DNA of 64,000 nt from Candidatus Hungatella pullicola (GCA_019114305.1 DXFU01000048.1:51781-115780), one strand, 5' to 3'. Shown: positions 15,967-25,669, counted from the first letter of the stretch. Translations and numbers: made by a program. The notes: generated by a model not told the origin, from the sequence alone.

Positions 15967-16830
15967 ATGATAAACGTTGAAAACAAGGCAGCAAAAATAG
16001 TTTTGGAGTACGGACTAATTACAGTCAGTATTCTTATTATGGTTGTTGGAATCTATTTTTTTAAGTTTCCTAATAATTTTGCTTTTGGCGGAGTCACTGG
16101 CTTTGCTACGGTTTTTTCCAAAATCATTCCATGGTCTGCCAGTGATTTTACCACTGTTGTTAATCTGGTGCTTTTGGTTATCGGTTTCCTGTTCCTTGGA
16201 CGAAGCTTCGGCATACGTACGGTGTACGCCAGTGTTCTTATGTCTTTGGCTCTTTCTTTTTTAGAAAGGGTGTATCCTATGGCAGGTCCATTAACCGATC
16301 AGCCGGTATTGGAACTTATTTTTGCCATCCTTCTGCCAGGGGTAGGAGCCGCTATCCTGTTTCAGATTCAGGCTTCCAGCGGAGGAACCGACATTATAGC
16401 TATGATTCTGAAAAAGTATACCAGCTGGAATATTGGAACGGTCCTGCTTTTGGTAGATATGGCCGCAGTTTTTTTGGCTTTTTTCTTCTTTGGAGCGGAA
16501 ACCGGACTGTTTTCTGTTCTGGGACTGCTGGCCAAGTCTTTGGTTATTGATGATGTAATAGAAAACTTAAATTTGTGCAAATGTTTCAGTATTATCTGTG
16601 ATAATCCGGAACCAATCTGCAACTATATTATTCACGATTTAAAAAGAAGCGCAACCATATATGATGCTCAGGGCGCCTTTTCCCATCATAAGAAGACGGT
16701 AATTCTGGCCACTGTGAAACGATCCCAGGCACGTCGTTTAAGACGGTTTGTGAGGGCCCAGGAGCCAACCGCTTTTATTCTTATATCCAATTCCAGTGAA
16801 ATTATTGGAAAAGGTTTTCTTGCAGGATAA
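15967..16830 (+). CDS. YitT family membrane protein
   Basis: A 287-residue protein with five to six N-terminal membrane helices (DUF161-type, including FKFPNNFAFGGVTGFATV and a glycine-rich SSGGTDIIAMI segment). A C-terminal soluble DUF2179 domain (about 205-287) contains the end block FILISNSSEIIGKGF. The function of the family is not established. The start at 15967 is chosen for AAAGGAGGT at 15953-15960; an in-frame TTG at 15934 lies inside the galT terminator and is unlikely. No promoter fits between that terminator and this start, so expression probably depends on readthrough from galT. Confidence 0.9.
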   Translation: MINVENKAAKIVLEYGLITVSILIMVVGIYFFKFPNNFAFGGVTGFATVFSKIIPWSASDFTTVVNLVLLVIGFLFLGRSFGIRTVYASVLMSLALSFLERVYPMAGPLTDQPVLELIFAILLPGVGAAILFQIQASSGGTDIIAMILKKYTSWNIGTVLLLVDMAAVFLAFFFFGAETGLFSVLGLLAKSLVIDDVIENLNLCKCFSIICDNPEPICNYIIHDLKRSATIYDAQGAFSHHKKTVILATVKRSQARRLRRFVRAQEPTAFILISNSSEIIGKGFLAG

Positions 16831-16873
16831 GCAGCGGCTGTTTTATCTTTAGAATAGAAAAATGAAAAAAGTC

Positions 16874-16916
16874 AATGCCGAAATATGCATATATTTTCTG
16901 CCCATATTTCGGCGTT
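16874..16916 (+). terminator. Hairpin after the yitT-like gene
   Basis: AATGCCGAAATATG pairs with CATATTTCGGCGTT in a stem of about 14 bp, followed by a mixed ATTT rather than a clean U-run. It is a likely terminator of moderate strength. Confidence 0.65.
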
Positions 16917-16971
16917 ATTTACAAAAATGTGCTTCAACGCATTAAAATCGCATAAATTTAAAGCAATAAAA

Positions 16972-17000
16972 TTGACGATGAATATTTTTTGTAGTATGAT
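16972..17000 (+). promoter_or_regulatory. Promoter of the TrpXYZ-type ABC operon
   Basis: TTGACG, 17 bp, TATGAT. I see no T-box features or TRAP-like repeats in the 50-base leader that follows. Confidence 0.75.
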
Positions 17001-17049
17001 ACCAAATAAGTTCACATTGGAACGGATTTTTATATCAGGAGGAGAAGTT

Positions 17050-18096
17050 ATGAGAAAGTCAAAAATCACAGCATTATTTTTAGCAGCGGCCATGGTATTG
17101 TCTATGACTGCTTGTTCCAGCAGTTCCGACACACAGACATCAGCTGACACAACAGCGCAGGCGGATACGGCGAATCAGGCACAATCTGAAAATACGGAAA
17201 GTGATTCTGGGACAGAAGCGGCTTCTGACGGGGAGACCTATAAGATAGGCGTTCTTCAGCTGACGCAGCATGCAGCTTTGGATGCCGCCAACGAAGGATT
17301 TATTGCTGCTCTTGATGAATCTGGCATTTCTTATGAGGTAGATCAGCAAAATGCTTCCGGTGATCAGTCTACTTGTCAGACAATTGCCAGCAAGCTGGTG
17401 AACGATGGAGATGATTTGATTCTGGCGATTGGAACTCCGGCAGCTCAGGCCGTTGCAGGTACCACGGAGGATATACCCATCCTTGTTACAGCCGTTACCG
17501 ACCCAGCTGCTTCTGGTCTTGTAGAATCCAATGAGACCCCTGGAGGAAATGTAACCGGTACTTCTGACTTAACTCCTGTTACAGAGCAGATTGATCTGCT
17601 GAAGAGGATTCTGCCTGATGCTCAGACCGTAGGTATTCTTTACTGTACAGCGGAATCCAACTCTGATATTCAGGCAGCTATGGCCAGGGAAGCTATTGAG
17701 GCTCAGGGAATGACTGCAGAAGATTTTACTGTTTCCAGTTCAAATGAGATTCAGACTGTAGTTACATCCATGGTGGGAGCAGTAGATGCCATTTATGCGC
17801 CTACTGATAACACCATTGCTGCAGGTATGGCTACTGTGGCAATGGTTGCCAATGAAAATGGTCTTCCTGTTATCTGCGGCGAGGAAGGAATGGTAAATGC
17901 CGGCGGTCTTGCCACTTACGGCATTGATTACTATGAACTTGGTTACCTTACTGGCCAGCAGGCAGTAAAGATTCTTGCAGAAGGCGCTGACCCGGCAGAG
18001 ATGCCCATTGAATATCTGGCATCTGACAAGTGTGAGCTGTCAGTAAATGAGGAGACAGCCCAGGCTCTGGGAATTGACGTTTCCGGACTGGAATAG
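17050..18096 (+). CDS. ABC transporter substrate-binding lipoprotein (TrpX-like)
   Basis: A 348-residue lipoprotein. The signal peptide ends in lipobox MTAC with Cys22 as the lipidated residue, followed by a Ser/Thr/Gln-rich linker. The mature part is an ABC_sub_bind-type two-lobed domain starting at YKIGVLQLTQHAALDAANEGF and containing ILAIGTPAAQAVAG and IYAPTDNTI. Family members in Firmicutes are predicted tryptophan or other amino-acid binders (TrpX), often from regulation by T-boxes. No such signal is visible here, so the ligand is open. GGAGGAG upstream fixes the ATG at 17050. Permease and ATPase genes follow in order. Confidence 0.92.
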   Translation: MRKSKITALFLAAAMVLSMTACSSSSDTQTSADTTAQADTANQAQSENTESDSGTEAASDGETYKIGVLQLTQHAALDAANEGFIAALDESGISYEVDQQNASGDQSTCQTIASKLVNDGDDLILAIGTPAAQAVAGTTEDIPILVTAVTDPAASGLVESNETPGGNVTGTSDLTPVTEQIDLLKRILPDAQTVGILYCTAESNSDIQAAMAREAIEAQGMTAEDFTVSSSNEIQTVVTSMVGAVDAIYAPTDNTIAAGMATVAMVANENGLPVICGEEGMVNAGGLATYGIDYYELGYLTGQQAVKILAEGADPAEMPIEYLASDKCELSVNEETAQALGIDVSGLE

Positions 18097-18127
18097 TCAG
18101 TAAAGAGAAGTTTGGAGGAAATAAGCA

Positions 18128-19039
18128 ATGAGTGGTTTGATATTATCCCTTCAGGATGCAGTGGTTCAGGGGTTATTGTGGGGAATTATGGTGTTAGGTG
18201 TTTATATTACCTACAAGCTGCTGGATGTGGCGGATCTGACTGTGGATGGAAGCTTTGCTTTAGGCGGCTGCGTATGTGCTGTCATGGTGGTAAACCGCGG
18301 GATGAATCCCTGGCTGGCCCTTCTGATCGCTACAGCCGCAGGCATGGCTGCGGGAGCCGTTACCGGGTTTCTCCATACCGTATTTGAGATTCCCGCGATT
18401 CTGGCAGGTATTCTTACCCAGATCGGATTGTGGTCCATTAACTTAAGAATTATGGGAAAAAGTAATGTTCCGCTGCTGAAATCGGAGACCATAATGTCAC
18501 AATTTATTGAAATGACAGGGATAGACAAACAGATTGCTTCCATTCTTATTGGAGTTATGATTGCAGTGGTTATGATTGTTTTCCTTTACTGGCTTTTTGG
18601 GACAGAGATCGGAAGTGCCATGAGAGCCACTGGAAACAATGAGGCAATGATCCGCGCTCAGGGCGTCAACACTAATTTAACAAAGCTTCTGGCTTTGATT
18701 ATCAGCAATGGTTTAGTTGGACTGTCAGGAGGTCTGGTGTGCCAGAGTCAGAAGTATGCTGATATCGGTATGGGAACAGGTGCCATTGTTGTAGGTCTGG
18801 CTGCCATTGTAATCGGAGAGGTTCTCATGGGAAAGCTTCGTTCCTTTGGAAGCAAGCTTACTTCCGCTGTGATCGGTTCTGTTATTTATTACGCCATCAG
18901 GGCTGTTGTGATCCGCATGGGCATGGATCCAAACGACATGAAGCTTCTGTCCGCCATTATTGTGGCCATAGCCTTGTGCATCCCTGTTATGATGAGAAAA
19001 TGGCGGCTGAGACGTTCTTATACGGAAGGGGGAATATAA
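18128..19039 (+). CDS. ABC transporter permease (TrpY-like)
   Basis: A 303-residue membrane permease of the branched-chain amino-acid/ribose type (BPD_transp_2), with about eight to nine helices. Recognisable segments are LDVADLTVDGSFALGG near the N-terminus and the cytoplasmic loop GSAMRATGNNEAMIRAQGVN, which contacts the ATPase. It follows the binding protein by 31 bases with a GGAGG site. The ATPase begins one base after its stop. The set has one permease gene, so the transporter is probably a permease homodimer. Confidence 0.93.
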   Translation: MSGLILSLQDAVVQGLLWGIMVLGVYITYKLLDVADLTVDGSFALGGCVCAVMVVNRGMNPWLALLIATAAGMAAGAVTGFLHTVFEIPAILAGILTQIGLWSINLRIMGKSNVPLLKSETIMSQFIEMTGIDKQIASILIGVMIAVVMIVFLYWLFGTEIGSAMRATGNNEAMIRAQGVNTNLTKLLALIISNGLVGLSGGLVCQSQKYADIGMGTGAIVVGLAAIVIGEVLMGKLRSFGSKLTSAVIGSVIYYAIRAVVIRMGMDPNDMKLLSAIIVAIALCIPVMMRKWRLRRSYTEGGI

Positions 19040-19040
19040 A

Positions 19041-19835
19041 ATGCTGGATATTATAAATGTAAACAAAACCTTCAATAAGAACACAATCAACGAGAAGAAA
19101 GCTTTATGGGGTCTGAATCTTCATCTGAATGAAGGAGATTTTGTTACTGTGATCGGCGGCAACGGTGCCGGAAAGTCAACCATGCTTAATATGATTGCAG
19201 GGGTCTATCCCATAGACAGCGGTAAGATTGTAATTGACGGAGTAAATATTTCAAGAAAACCCGAATATCAGAGGGCAAAATACATAGGCCGCGTCTTTCA
19301 GGATCCTATGATGGGGACGGCTGCAGGAATGGAAATTCAGGAGAATATGGCGCTGGCTTACCGGAGAGGACGAAAAAGAGGCCTTTCATGGGGAATCAAA
19401 CCCAGCGAGAAAGACTTTTACCGTCAGGCGCTGGAAAAGCTGGGGCTTGGCCTTCAGGATCGCCTCACAAATAAGGTAGGATTGTTATCCGGAGGACAGC
19501 GTCAGGCCCTTACTCTGCTTATGGCAACGCTTCAGAGGCCGAAGCTTCTTCTTCTCGACGAGCACACAGCTGCGCTGGATCCAAAAACTGCGGCGAAGGT
19601 TCTTTCTATTACAAAAGAAATCGTTGAGGAGCAGCATCTTACCACATTAATGATTACCCATAATATGAGAGATGCCATTGAAATTGGAAACCGTCTTGTT
19701 ATGATGCATGAGGGGCGTGTTATCTACGACGTGGCAGGGCAGGAGAAGAAGAACCTGGAAGTAGAGGATCTTTTGAAGAAATTTGAGGAAGCCAGCGGCA
19801 AAGAATTTGCCAATGACCGTATGATGCTTTCCTGA
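19041..19835 (+). CDS. ABC transporter ATP-binding protein (TrpZ-like)
   Basis: A 264-residue ATPase with Walker A GGNGAGKSTML, Q-loop FQDPMMGTAAGM, signature LSGGQRQALTL, Walker B LLLLDEHTAALD and a switch His in MITHNMRD. Walker B is followed by EHTAALDP, as is usual in this subfamily. It completes the binding-protein/permease/ATPase operon and is followed by a strong terminator. Tryptophan specificity is only suggested by family naming. Confidence 0.94.
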   Translation: MLDIINVNKTFNKNTINEKKALWGLNLHLNEGDFVTVIGGNGAGKSTMLNMIAGVYPIDSGKIVIDGVNISRKPEYQRAKYIGRVFQDPMMGTAAGMEIQENMALAYRRGRKRGLSWGIKPSEKDFYRQALEKLGLGLQDRLTNKVGLLSGGQRQALTLLMATLQRPKLLLLDEHTAALDPKTAAKVLSITKEIVEEQHLTTLMITHNMRDAIEIGNRLVMMHEGRVIYDVAGQEKKNLEVEDLLKKFEEASGKEFANDRMMLS

Positions 19836-19860
19836 TAACGGTATGTTTAAAAAAAAGCAG

Positions 19861-19896
19861 GGGGTTGGCTGCAATTTGGGCAGCCAATCCCTTTTT
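19861..19896 (+). terminator. Intrinsic terminator of the ABC operon
   Basis: GGGGTTGGCTGC pairs with GCAGCCAATCCC (one G-T pair) and runs into CTTTTT. It is also preceded by an A-run. Confidence 0.9.
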
Positions 19897-20029
19897 GCGG
19901 GCAGAGAACCATGAAGGAATTTGCAAAAGATAGATGCTTTGATAGGAGCAAAGATGTGTTTTTGTATAAAATCGTAACAATTTGTTAACATTTTTTTATA
20001 GTTGAAATATCGCATTTGATACTCTTTTA

Positions 20030-20038
20030 TGTTATACT
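20030..20038 (+). promoter_or_regulatory. Extended -10 promoter of the NlpC/P60 gene
   Basis: TGTTATACT is an extended -10 (TGn plus TATACT). No good -35 lies 17 bp upstream. The expected transcription start is near 20045, giving a leader of about 170 bases. Confidence 0.55.
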
Positions 20039-20044
20039 GACAGC

Positions 20045-20215
20045 CGAAGGCCATAGTTTGTCTTTTTATGGCAAGTAAATTTACAGGAACCTTTCAAGAG
20101 TTCATCAGCGGATACACCGCAGTGCCGTAAATTACAGCGGAAGACGGAACATGTATGAATCAGCGCCGCTTATTTTGCGGCAGAACTTTCATAGTAATGG
20201 AGTGAAGAAATCGCA
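20045..20215 (+). promoter_or_regulatory. Structured leader of the NlpC/P60 gene, class unknown
   Basis: The 380-base gap before the NlpC/P60 gene holds the ABC terminator, an AT-rich stretch, the promoter and this leader. Visible hairpins are CCATA/TATGG (20050-20070), GCGG-ATACA-CCGC (near 20109-20121) and GCCGC-ttatttt-GCGGC (near 20164-20180). Short G/C blocks GCCGAAGG, GGAACC and GACGGAAC lie between them. c-di-AMP (ydaO) riboswitches often precede such hydrolase genes, but I cannot match the conserved ydaO core here. I therefore call it an unassigned regulatory leader. Confidence 0.4.
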
Positions 20216-21817
20216 ATGTTTGACATGAAAGATAAAAAGGACTATCGTGTCCGTTTAAAAAAGGCCAGAAAAAGGCGGAGAGGAAAGGATTATGAGAGGT
20301 ATCTTCTCCCAGGGGCTTTGGTTCTGGCCGGAGTAATCCTTGTGGGGGCTGTTGGAATTGGAATTAGAAATTATATTTCTACAGGGGTGGGAAAAGCGAC
20401 TCTCTCTCAGACAGAACGGCTGGCTATAGAGGCGTCGACATCGGAGGCTTTGGCTGCCAGCAAGGCAAAAGCGGAAGAAGAGAGAATTGACAGTGAGAAA
20501 CAGGCGGTAGTGGACTCTTATAATAACCTGGGAATTGTCCAGGTAAGCGGTTATCTTAATGTGAGAGAACAGCCTGGAACGGAGGCGGATATTATAGGCA
20601 AAATGCAGGGAGACAGTGCCTGTGAAATTTTGGAAGAAACGGAAGACGGCTGGTATAGAATATCTTCTGGAGGTCTGGAGGGATATATTGACGGTCAGTA
20701 TGTGGTGACAGGAGAGGAAGCTAGGAAACTGGCATATGATCTCGCTGTTCCCAGAGCTATTGTACAGGTGGATAATTTAAATATACGGGAGCAGCCTACC
20801 ACACAGTCTAATTCTGTTGGCCAGGGGTTAAAGAATGAAAGGTATGAGGTGATTGGGGAAACCGATGGCTGGGTCCAGATTCCTTCAGGCTATATGTCCA
20901 AGGATTATGTTCAGGTGGAATATGCTTTAAATGAGGCACGAAAGCTGGATGTAAAAGCCATGGTATTTAACATGTATAATAATATGGGAATCTCCAATGT
21001 GGACAATTATTTGAATGTGAGAGCGGAACCCAGTGAAGATGGAGAAATTATTGGTAAGATGCCAAGCAAAGCGGCTGGAGATATTCTGGAAACCACAGAC
21101 AACGGCTGGTATAAAATTCAGTCAGGAAAAATTACCGGTTATGTAAGCTCCCAGTATATTTTGACCGGTCAGGCAGCTAAGGATGAGGCTATGAAAGAAG
21201 CAGAGCTGATGGCTATTGTCAATACTGACAGGCTGAACGCCAGAACTGAGCCGTCAACAGAGGCGAGGATATGGACGCAGATATCCAATGAGGAAAGATA
21301 TCCGGTTATTAATCAGCTTGACGGCTGGGTGGAAATTGAGCTGGATGAGGACAGCACGGCCTTTGTTTCTACCGATTTTGTGGATGTGAGATATGCTCTT
21401 TCAGAAGCCATTAAGTTTTCTCCATTGGAGGAGGAGGCCAATGCAGAGGCTTCGTTCCGTACTCAGGTGGTTAACTATGCTCTTCAGTTTTTGGGAAATC
21501 CATATGTGTGGGGCGGCACAAGTCTGACCAACGGTGCGGACTGTTCGGGATTTGTAATGTCTGTCTACGCCCATTTTGGAATCAGTCTTCCTCATTATTC
21601 TGGTTCCCAGGCAAATATGGGACGGGGAATTAAATCCAGTGAGATGAGACCGGGAGATTTGATTTTCTATGCAAACAGCTCGGGAACCATTAATCATGTA
21701 GCAATGTATATCGGCAACGGACAGGTGGTTCATGCGGCCAGCGCAAGAAGCGGAATCAAGATTTCTACGTGGAATTACAGAACTCCTGTAAGAATAAGGA
21801 ACGTGATTGGAGACTAA
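20216..21817 (+). CDS. NlpC/P60 peptidoglycan hydrolase with four SH3 domains
   Basis: A 533-residue cell-wall hydrolase. A very basic N-terminus (1-30) precedes a membrane segment (31-50). Four bacterial SH3 domains follow at about 105-166, 181-235, 258-318 and 332-392. Domains 1 and 3 (GYLNVREQP / NYLNVRAEP) resemble each other, as do 2 and 4, so a two-domain unit was duplicated. The catalytic NlpC/P60 domain (about 412-533) has Cys443 in ADCSGFV, His494 in NHVAMYIGNG and His506 in VHAAS. The family cuts peptide stems of peptidoglycan; SH3 domains bind the wall. ATG 20216 has GGAGTG upstream. It is a single-gene unit with its own leader and terminator. Confidence 0.94.
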   Translation: MFDMKDKKDYRVRLKKARKRRRGKDYERYLLPGALVLAGVILVGAVGIGIRNYISTGVGKATLSQTERLAIEASTSEALAASKAKAEEERIDSEKQAVVDSYNNLGIVQVSGYLNVREQPGTEADIIGKMQGDSACEILEETEDGWYRISSGGLEGYIDGQYVVTGEEARKLAYDLAVPRAIVQVDNLNIREQPTTQSNSVGQGLKNERYEVIGETDGWVQIPSGYMSKDYVQVEYALNEARKLDVKAMVFNMYNNMGISNVDNYLNVRAEPSEDGEIIGKMPSKAAGDILETTDNGWYKIQSGKITGYVSSQYILTGQAAKDEAMKEAELMAIVNTDRLNARTEPSTEARIWTQISNEERYPVINQLDGWVEIELDEDSTAFVSTDFVDVRYALSEAIKFSPLEEEANAEASFRTQVVNYALQFLGNPYVWGGTSLTNGADCSGFVMSVYAHFGISLPHYSGSQANMGRGIKSSEMRPGDLIFYANSSGTINHVAMYIGNGQVVHAASARSGIKISTWNYRTPVRIRNVIGD

Positions 21818-21848
21818 AAAGGTCCGATTAGAAAAGGGAATTTTCCAT

Positions 21849-21890
21849 AAAAATAACCTGCAAGTTTTTTATGGCTTGCAGGTTATTTTT
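21849..21890. terminator. Bidirectional terminator
   Basis: AAAAATAACCTGCAAG pairs with CTTGCAGGTTATTTTT, a 16-bp perfect stem with A-run and T-run ends. It serves both the NlpC/P60 gene and the convergent hydratase gene. Confidence 0.92.
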
Positions 21891-21902
21891 ATGAGATTTA
21901 GT

Positions 21903-24215
21903 TTACTGCTGTTGGTGACGATTCCTGTTGTAGTTGATCAGGCATCCTGCCTTTACAATCTCTTTTTCTTCTGCCGTCATTTCAGCAATGTGAAGAGAGA
22001 TTTCAGTAATTGGATTGCCGTCCTGATTTTTAATAACGTAAGCGGGAATATGGCTCATATCGCCATCGAGAGCTTTGCGGATTTCAGGAACATAGATAAA
22101 ATCACCTACCTGAAAATCAGGCTCCTCATCCAGAAGGAAGGGAAGCATCCCCCAGTTAATTACATTGGAGCGGTAGCGTTTGGTAGCATACTCCTTAGCG
22201 ATATTGGCAAGGCCGCCCAGAACACGCTGACAGCTGGCGGCCTGTTCTCTGGCAGAACCGTCTCCTGGTTTAACTGCATAAATCATACTGCCGATTTCCG
22301 TCTCTCGGGCCTTTAAATCAGGCTGATTTAAGTAAGCGCGGAGAGCTTTGAATGCAGATTCCATTTCCTGATCCGGTTTCAGAGGGCAGGCACCGGTCTG
22401 GCGAACTTTTTCCAGCTCATTTACTTTTTTGGAACGTCCCACGTATTCCGGATCCCGGCGAGACAGGGTAAATTCAGCCAGTCCCAGAGGATTGGAACGA
22501 TAAGAAGAGGTTTCACCTGATGGAATCAGCTCGTCGGTGGTAGTAACAGGATCCATAATCTTAGAGCATACTCTTAAGATAATATTGTCCGTAAGAGGGC
22601 TCATTGTGGGCCAGTCCTTGATGTTTGGTCCATAGATCAGTTCATCTTCCGTCTCTGCTTTACCAAAGCCCTGGTAAACACGTTTGTCGTAGGAAGAGCT
22701 GTCAAATTCGTAAGCTGGAATCTGATAATCATCCATATATGTTTCCGCAGAAGTAAGGATTCCTCCGTTGGCTGCTGTAGCTGCGATAGAACGTGCATCC
22801 ATAAGAGCCACACAGGAGATCTGTCCGTTGCCCGGTTTGGAACCTTCTCTGTTAGGGAAATTGCGGGTGGTATGGCGGATGCTCAATGTGTTGTTGGCAG
22901 GGGTATCTCCTGCGCCGAAGCATGGACCGCAGAAGGCTGTCCGGACGGTAGCTCCCGCAGCCATAAGGGTGGAAATAGCTCCTTTCTTAACCAGATCCAT
23001 ATATACAGGCTGAGAGGAAGGATATACAGACAAGTTGAAAATATCATGTCCGCAGTCTTTGTTGTCCAAAATATGAGCTGCCATCATTACATTGGAATAA
23101 TTGCCGCCGGCACATCCGGCAATTACTCCCTGCTGTACCATAAGTTTTCCATTTTTAATCTTGTCGGTTAATGAGAGATGAACTTCCGGATTGCCTGTAA
23201 TATGATCTGCTTCTTTCTCCACAGTTCTTAAAATATCCTCAAGGTTGTTGTTCAGCTCATCAATCTCATAGGTATTGCTGGGGTGAAATGGGAGAGCAAT
23301 CATCGGTTTGATGGTGCTTAAATCTACATATACAACTCCGTCATAATATGCCACAGGAGCCGGGTTTAATTCTTTATAAGCATCGGCTCTTCCGTGAAGA
23401 GTCAGATAGGCCTTAGTGTCCTCATCAGTTCTCCAGATGGAGGAAAGGCAGGTGGTTTCTGTTGTCATAACGTCCACACCATTTCTGTAGTCGGTGTCCA
23501 TAGAAGAGACGCCTGGGCCCACAAATTCCATTACCTTATTTTTTACGTAGCCGCACTTAAATACTTCTCCGATAATGGCCAGAGCAACATCATGAGGACC
23601 TACGGCAGGACTTGGCTTCCCTGTAAGATAGATAGCAACCACACCTGGGTAGGAAACGTCGTATGTATCACATAAAAGCTGCTTTACCAGTTCTCCGCCG
23701 CCTTCGCCGACTGCCATGGTTCCCAGAGCGCCATAGCGGGTATGGCTGTCAGAGCCAAGGATCATCCGTCCGCAGCCTGCCATCATCTCCCGCATGTATT
23801 GATGAATCACTGCAATGTGAGGAGGAACAAAGATGCCGCCGTATTTTTTGGCCGCAGAAAGGCCGAATATGTGGTCATCCTCGTTAATGGTTCCGCCGAC
23901 AGCGCAGAGAGAGTTGTGGCAGTTGGTAAGTACATAGGGAATTGGGAATTTTGTAAGGCCGGAAGCCCTGGCAGTCTGAATGATTCCTACAAAGGTAATA
24001 TCGTGTGATGCCATGGAATCAAAACGCAGTTTTAAATGCTCCATATTGTCGGAAGTATTATGCTCTTTCAAAATTGAGTAAGCGATAGTTCCCTGCTTCG
24101 CTTCTTCCTTGGAGATCTCTTTGCCGGTAAGGGCTGTTACTTTTGCGGCTTCCTCCTCAGGAACCAGTTCTGTTCCATTTACAAGGTAAGCGCCGCCGCT
24201 GTACAATTTAACCAT
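21903..24215 (-). CDS. Aconitase-family hydratase (aconitate hydratase)
   Basis: A 770-residue enzyme of the aconitase superfamily that probably interconverts citrate and isocitrate. The likely 4Fe-4S ligands are Cys368 in GCAGGNYS and Cys429 and Cys432 in FCGPCFG. Substrate-site segments [20 protein letters not shown] and [14 protein letters not shown] are present, and a swivel domain follows at the C-terminus. It diverges from classical AcnA and AcnB and belongs to a form often annotated only as hydratase. It starts 4 bases after the citrate synthase stop, so the pair is an operon. No isocitrate dehydrogenase is nearby. Such a pair supplies 2-oxoglutarate for glutamate in anaerobes. Confidence 0.87.
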   Translation of the reverse strand: MVKLYSGGAYLVNGTELVPEEEAAKVTALTGKEISKEEAKQGTIAYSILKEHNTSDNMEHLKLRFDSMASHDITFVGIIQTARASGLTKFPIPYVLTNCHNSLCAVGGTINEDDHIFGLSAAKKYGGIFVPPHIAVIHQYMREMMAGCGRMILGSDSHTRYGALGTMAVGEGGGELVKQLLCDTYDVSYPGVVAIYLTGKPSPAVGPHDVALAIIGEVFKCGYVKNKVMEFVGPGVSSMDTDYRNGVDVMTTETTCLSSIWRTDEDTKAYLTLHGRADAYKELNPAPVAYYDGVVYVDLSTIKPMIALPFHPSNTYEIDELNNNLEDILRTVEKEADHITGNPEVHLSLTDKIKNGKLMVQQGVIAGCAGGNYSNVMMAAHILDNKDCGHDIFNLSVYPSSQPVYMDLVKKGAISTLMAAGATVRTAFCGPCFGAGDTPANNTLSIRHTTRNFPNREGSKPGNGQISCVALMDARSIAATAANGGILTSAETYMDDYQIPAYEFDSSSYDKRVYQGFGKAETEDELIYGPNIKDWPTMSPLTDNIILRVCSKIMDPVTTTDELIPSGETSSYRSNPLGLAEFTLSRRDPEYVGRSKKVNELEKVRQTGACPLKPDQEMESAFKALRAYLNQPDLKARETEIGSMIYAVKPGDGSAREQAASCQRVLGGLANIAKEYATKRYRSNVINWGMLPFLLDEEPDFQVGDFIYVPEIRKALDGDMSHIPAYVIKNQDGNPITEISLHIAEMTAEEKEIVKAGCLINYNRNRHQQQ

Positions 24216-24218
24216 GAA

Positions 24219-25550
24219 TTATCGTTCCTCCCTGTTTTTATAAGTGGTTGCCTCTCCTACGTACTTGGTTGCAGGCCGCATGATTCTGCCGTCGTACATC
24301 TTGTTTTCAATGTTATGAGCAAGCCAACCGGCCATTCTTGCGCAGACAAACAGAGGCGTATACATGTCTTCGGGTATCTGTAGCATATTATAAGCGAAGC
24401 CGCTGTAGAAGTCTACATTATTGGACAGAGATTTTCCGTTGCCGGCAAGATAAGCCTTAGCTACTTTTTCAAAACGGGTAAGGAAACGGTATTCGTCTTC
24501 TCTGTTTTTCTGCTTAGCCAGTTTTTCACAGCAGCTTTTTAAAAGATCGGCTCTTGGATCAGAAATGGTGTAAACTGCGTGGCCAAGACCATATACCAGA
24601 CCGGAATTATCATAAAAGTTTTTATCTAAAATTTTCTGAATAACGGTTTTCATTTGATCTTCGGTAGCTTTTAAGCCGATTTCCTGTTTGACGGCCTGAA
24701 TCATTTCTGAACAGCGTATGTTGGCACCGCCGTGTTTTGGTCCTTTTAAGGAGCCGATGGAACCTGAAATAGATGAATAAATATCTGTTCCTGTAGAAGA
24801 GATAACAACATTGGTAAATGTGGAGTTGTTGCCTCCGCCATGATCTGCGTGAATCATCAGCAGAACATCAAGAAGATTGGCTTCCTGTTCTGTAAAAGAG
24901 CCGTCTCTTCGAAGCATGTAGAGAATATTCTCAGCAATGGAGTATTCGGACTTCGCATAGTGAATGATCAGGCTTTCCCTGTCGTAATAATGGATTTTGC
25001 TTTGATATGCGTAAACCGCAAGAGAAGGTAATTTTGCAAGAATATTGATGCCTTTCAGCAGCGTCTGATAGGGATCTACGTTATCTGGATCCGGATCGTA
25101 GTTATAGAGAGCAAGGATGCTTTGCTGAAGGCTGTTCATCAGATTGCGGGAAGGGGTGCGGAGCATATTTTTCTCCAGAAATTCATCTGGCAGAGGATAG
25201 AAATGGCGGAGAACACCGGTAAATTCGTTCAGTTCCTTTTTGGAAGGAAGATAGCCAAAGAGGAGAAGAAATGCAGTTTCCTCATACCCGTACCGGTCAC
25301 TGCCCTTGCCGTTTACCAGATCGCCAATTTCAATGCCGCGATAGTACAGCTTGCCGGGGACATTGACTTTTTTTCCATCCTGAATTTCATATCCGACAAC
25401 ATCAGAGACTCTGGTCAGACCTACTCTGACGCCGGTGCCATCTTCATTTCGCAGTCCCTTTTTTACGTTATATTCTTTAAAAAGCTGATTGGGAATATCC
25501 GTATAGTTGGAAGACTTTCCAAATGTCTGAGCGATGAAAAAATTATTCAT
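24219..25550 (-). CDS. gltA: Citrate synthase
   Basis: A 443-residue cytoplasmic enzyme that condenses oxaloacetate and acetyl-CoA. Catalytic-site segments are HADHGGGNNSTFTN, SLKGPKHGGAN and GLGHAVYTISDPRA; the C-terminal MYDGRIMRPATKYVG is typical. The reading frame stays open upstream to an ATG at 25679, which would add 43 residues. However, that ATG coincides with the probable -10 box, and the ATG at 25550 has AAGGAGAG at good spacing, so 25550 is chosen. It is the first gene of the operon with the aconitase-family hydratase. Confidence 0.94.
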   Translation of the reverse strand: MNNFFIAQTFGKSSNYTDIPNQLFKEYNVKKGLRNEDGTGVRVGLTRVSDVVGYEIQDGKKVNVPGKLYYRGIEIGDLVNGKGSDRYGYEETAFLLLFGYLPSKKELNEFTGVLRHFYPLPDEFLEKNMLRTPSRNLMNSLQQSILALYNYDPDPDNVDPYQTLLKGINILAKLPSLAVYAYQSKIHYYDRESLIIHYAKSEYSIAENILYMLRRDGSFTEQEANLLDVLLMIHADHGGGNNSTFTNVVISSTGTDIYSSISGSIGSLKGPKHGGANIRCSEMIQAVKQEIGLKATEDQMKTVIQKILDKNFYDNSGLVYGLGHAVYTISDPRADLLKSCCEKLAKQKNREDEYRFLTRFEKVAKAYLAGNGKSLSNNVDFYSGFAYNMLQIPEDMYTPLFVCARMAGWLAHNIENKMYDGRIMRPATKYVGEATTYKNREER

Positions 25551-25669
25551 ATGATACTCTCCTTTGCGTTTTTTGATTACAGCTTCAGCTCGTTGAAACA
25601 AAGGCAGCGCGTAGAGTTCCCACACGCTGCCGCTGTTGGCCTGTGAAATGCTGTTTTCTGTTGTCAGGT

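Noticed and set aside
16917..17049. T-box or tryptophan-responsive leader before the TrpX-like gene
   Set aside because: The leader is about 50 bases with no conserved element, so it cannot support a tryptophan assignment.
20045..20215. c-di-GMP (GEMM) riboswitch before the NlpC/P60 gene
   Set aside because: The characteristic GGCAAACC-type core and paired G/C elements are missing.
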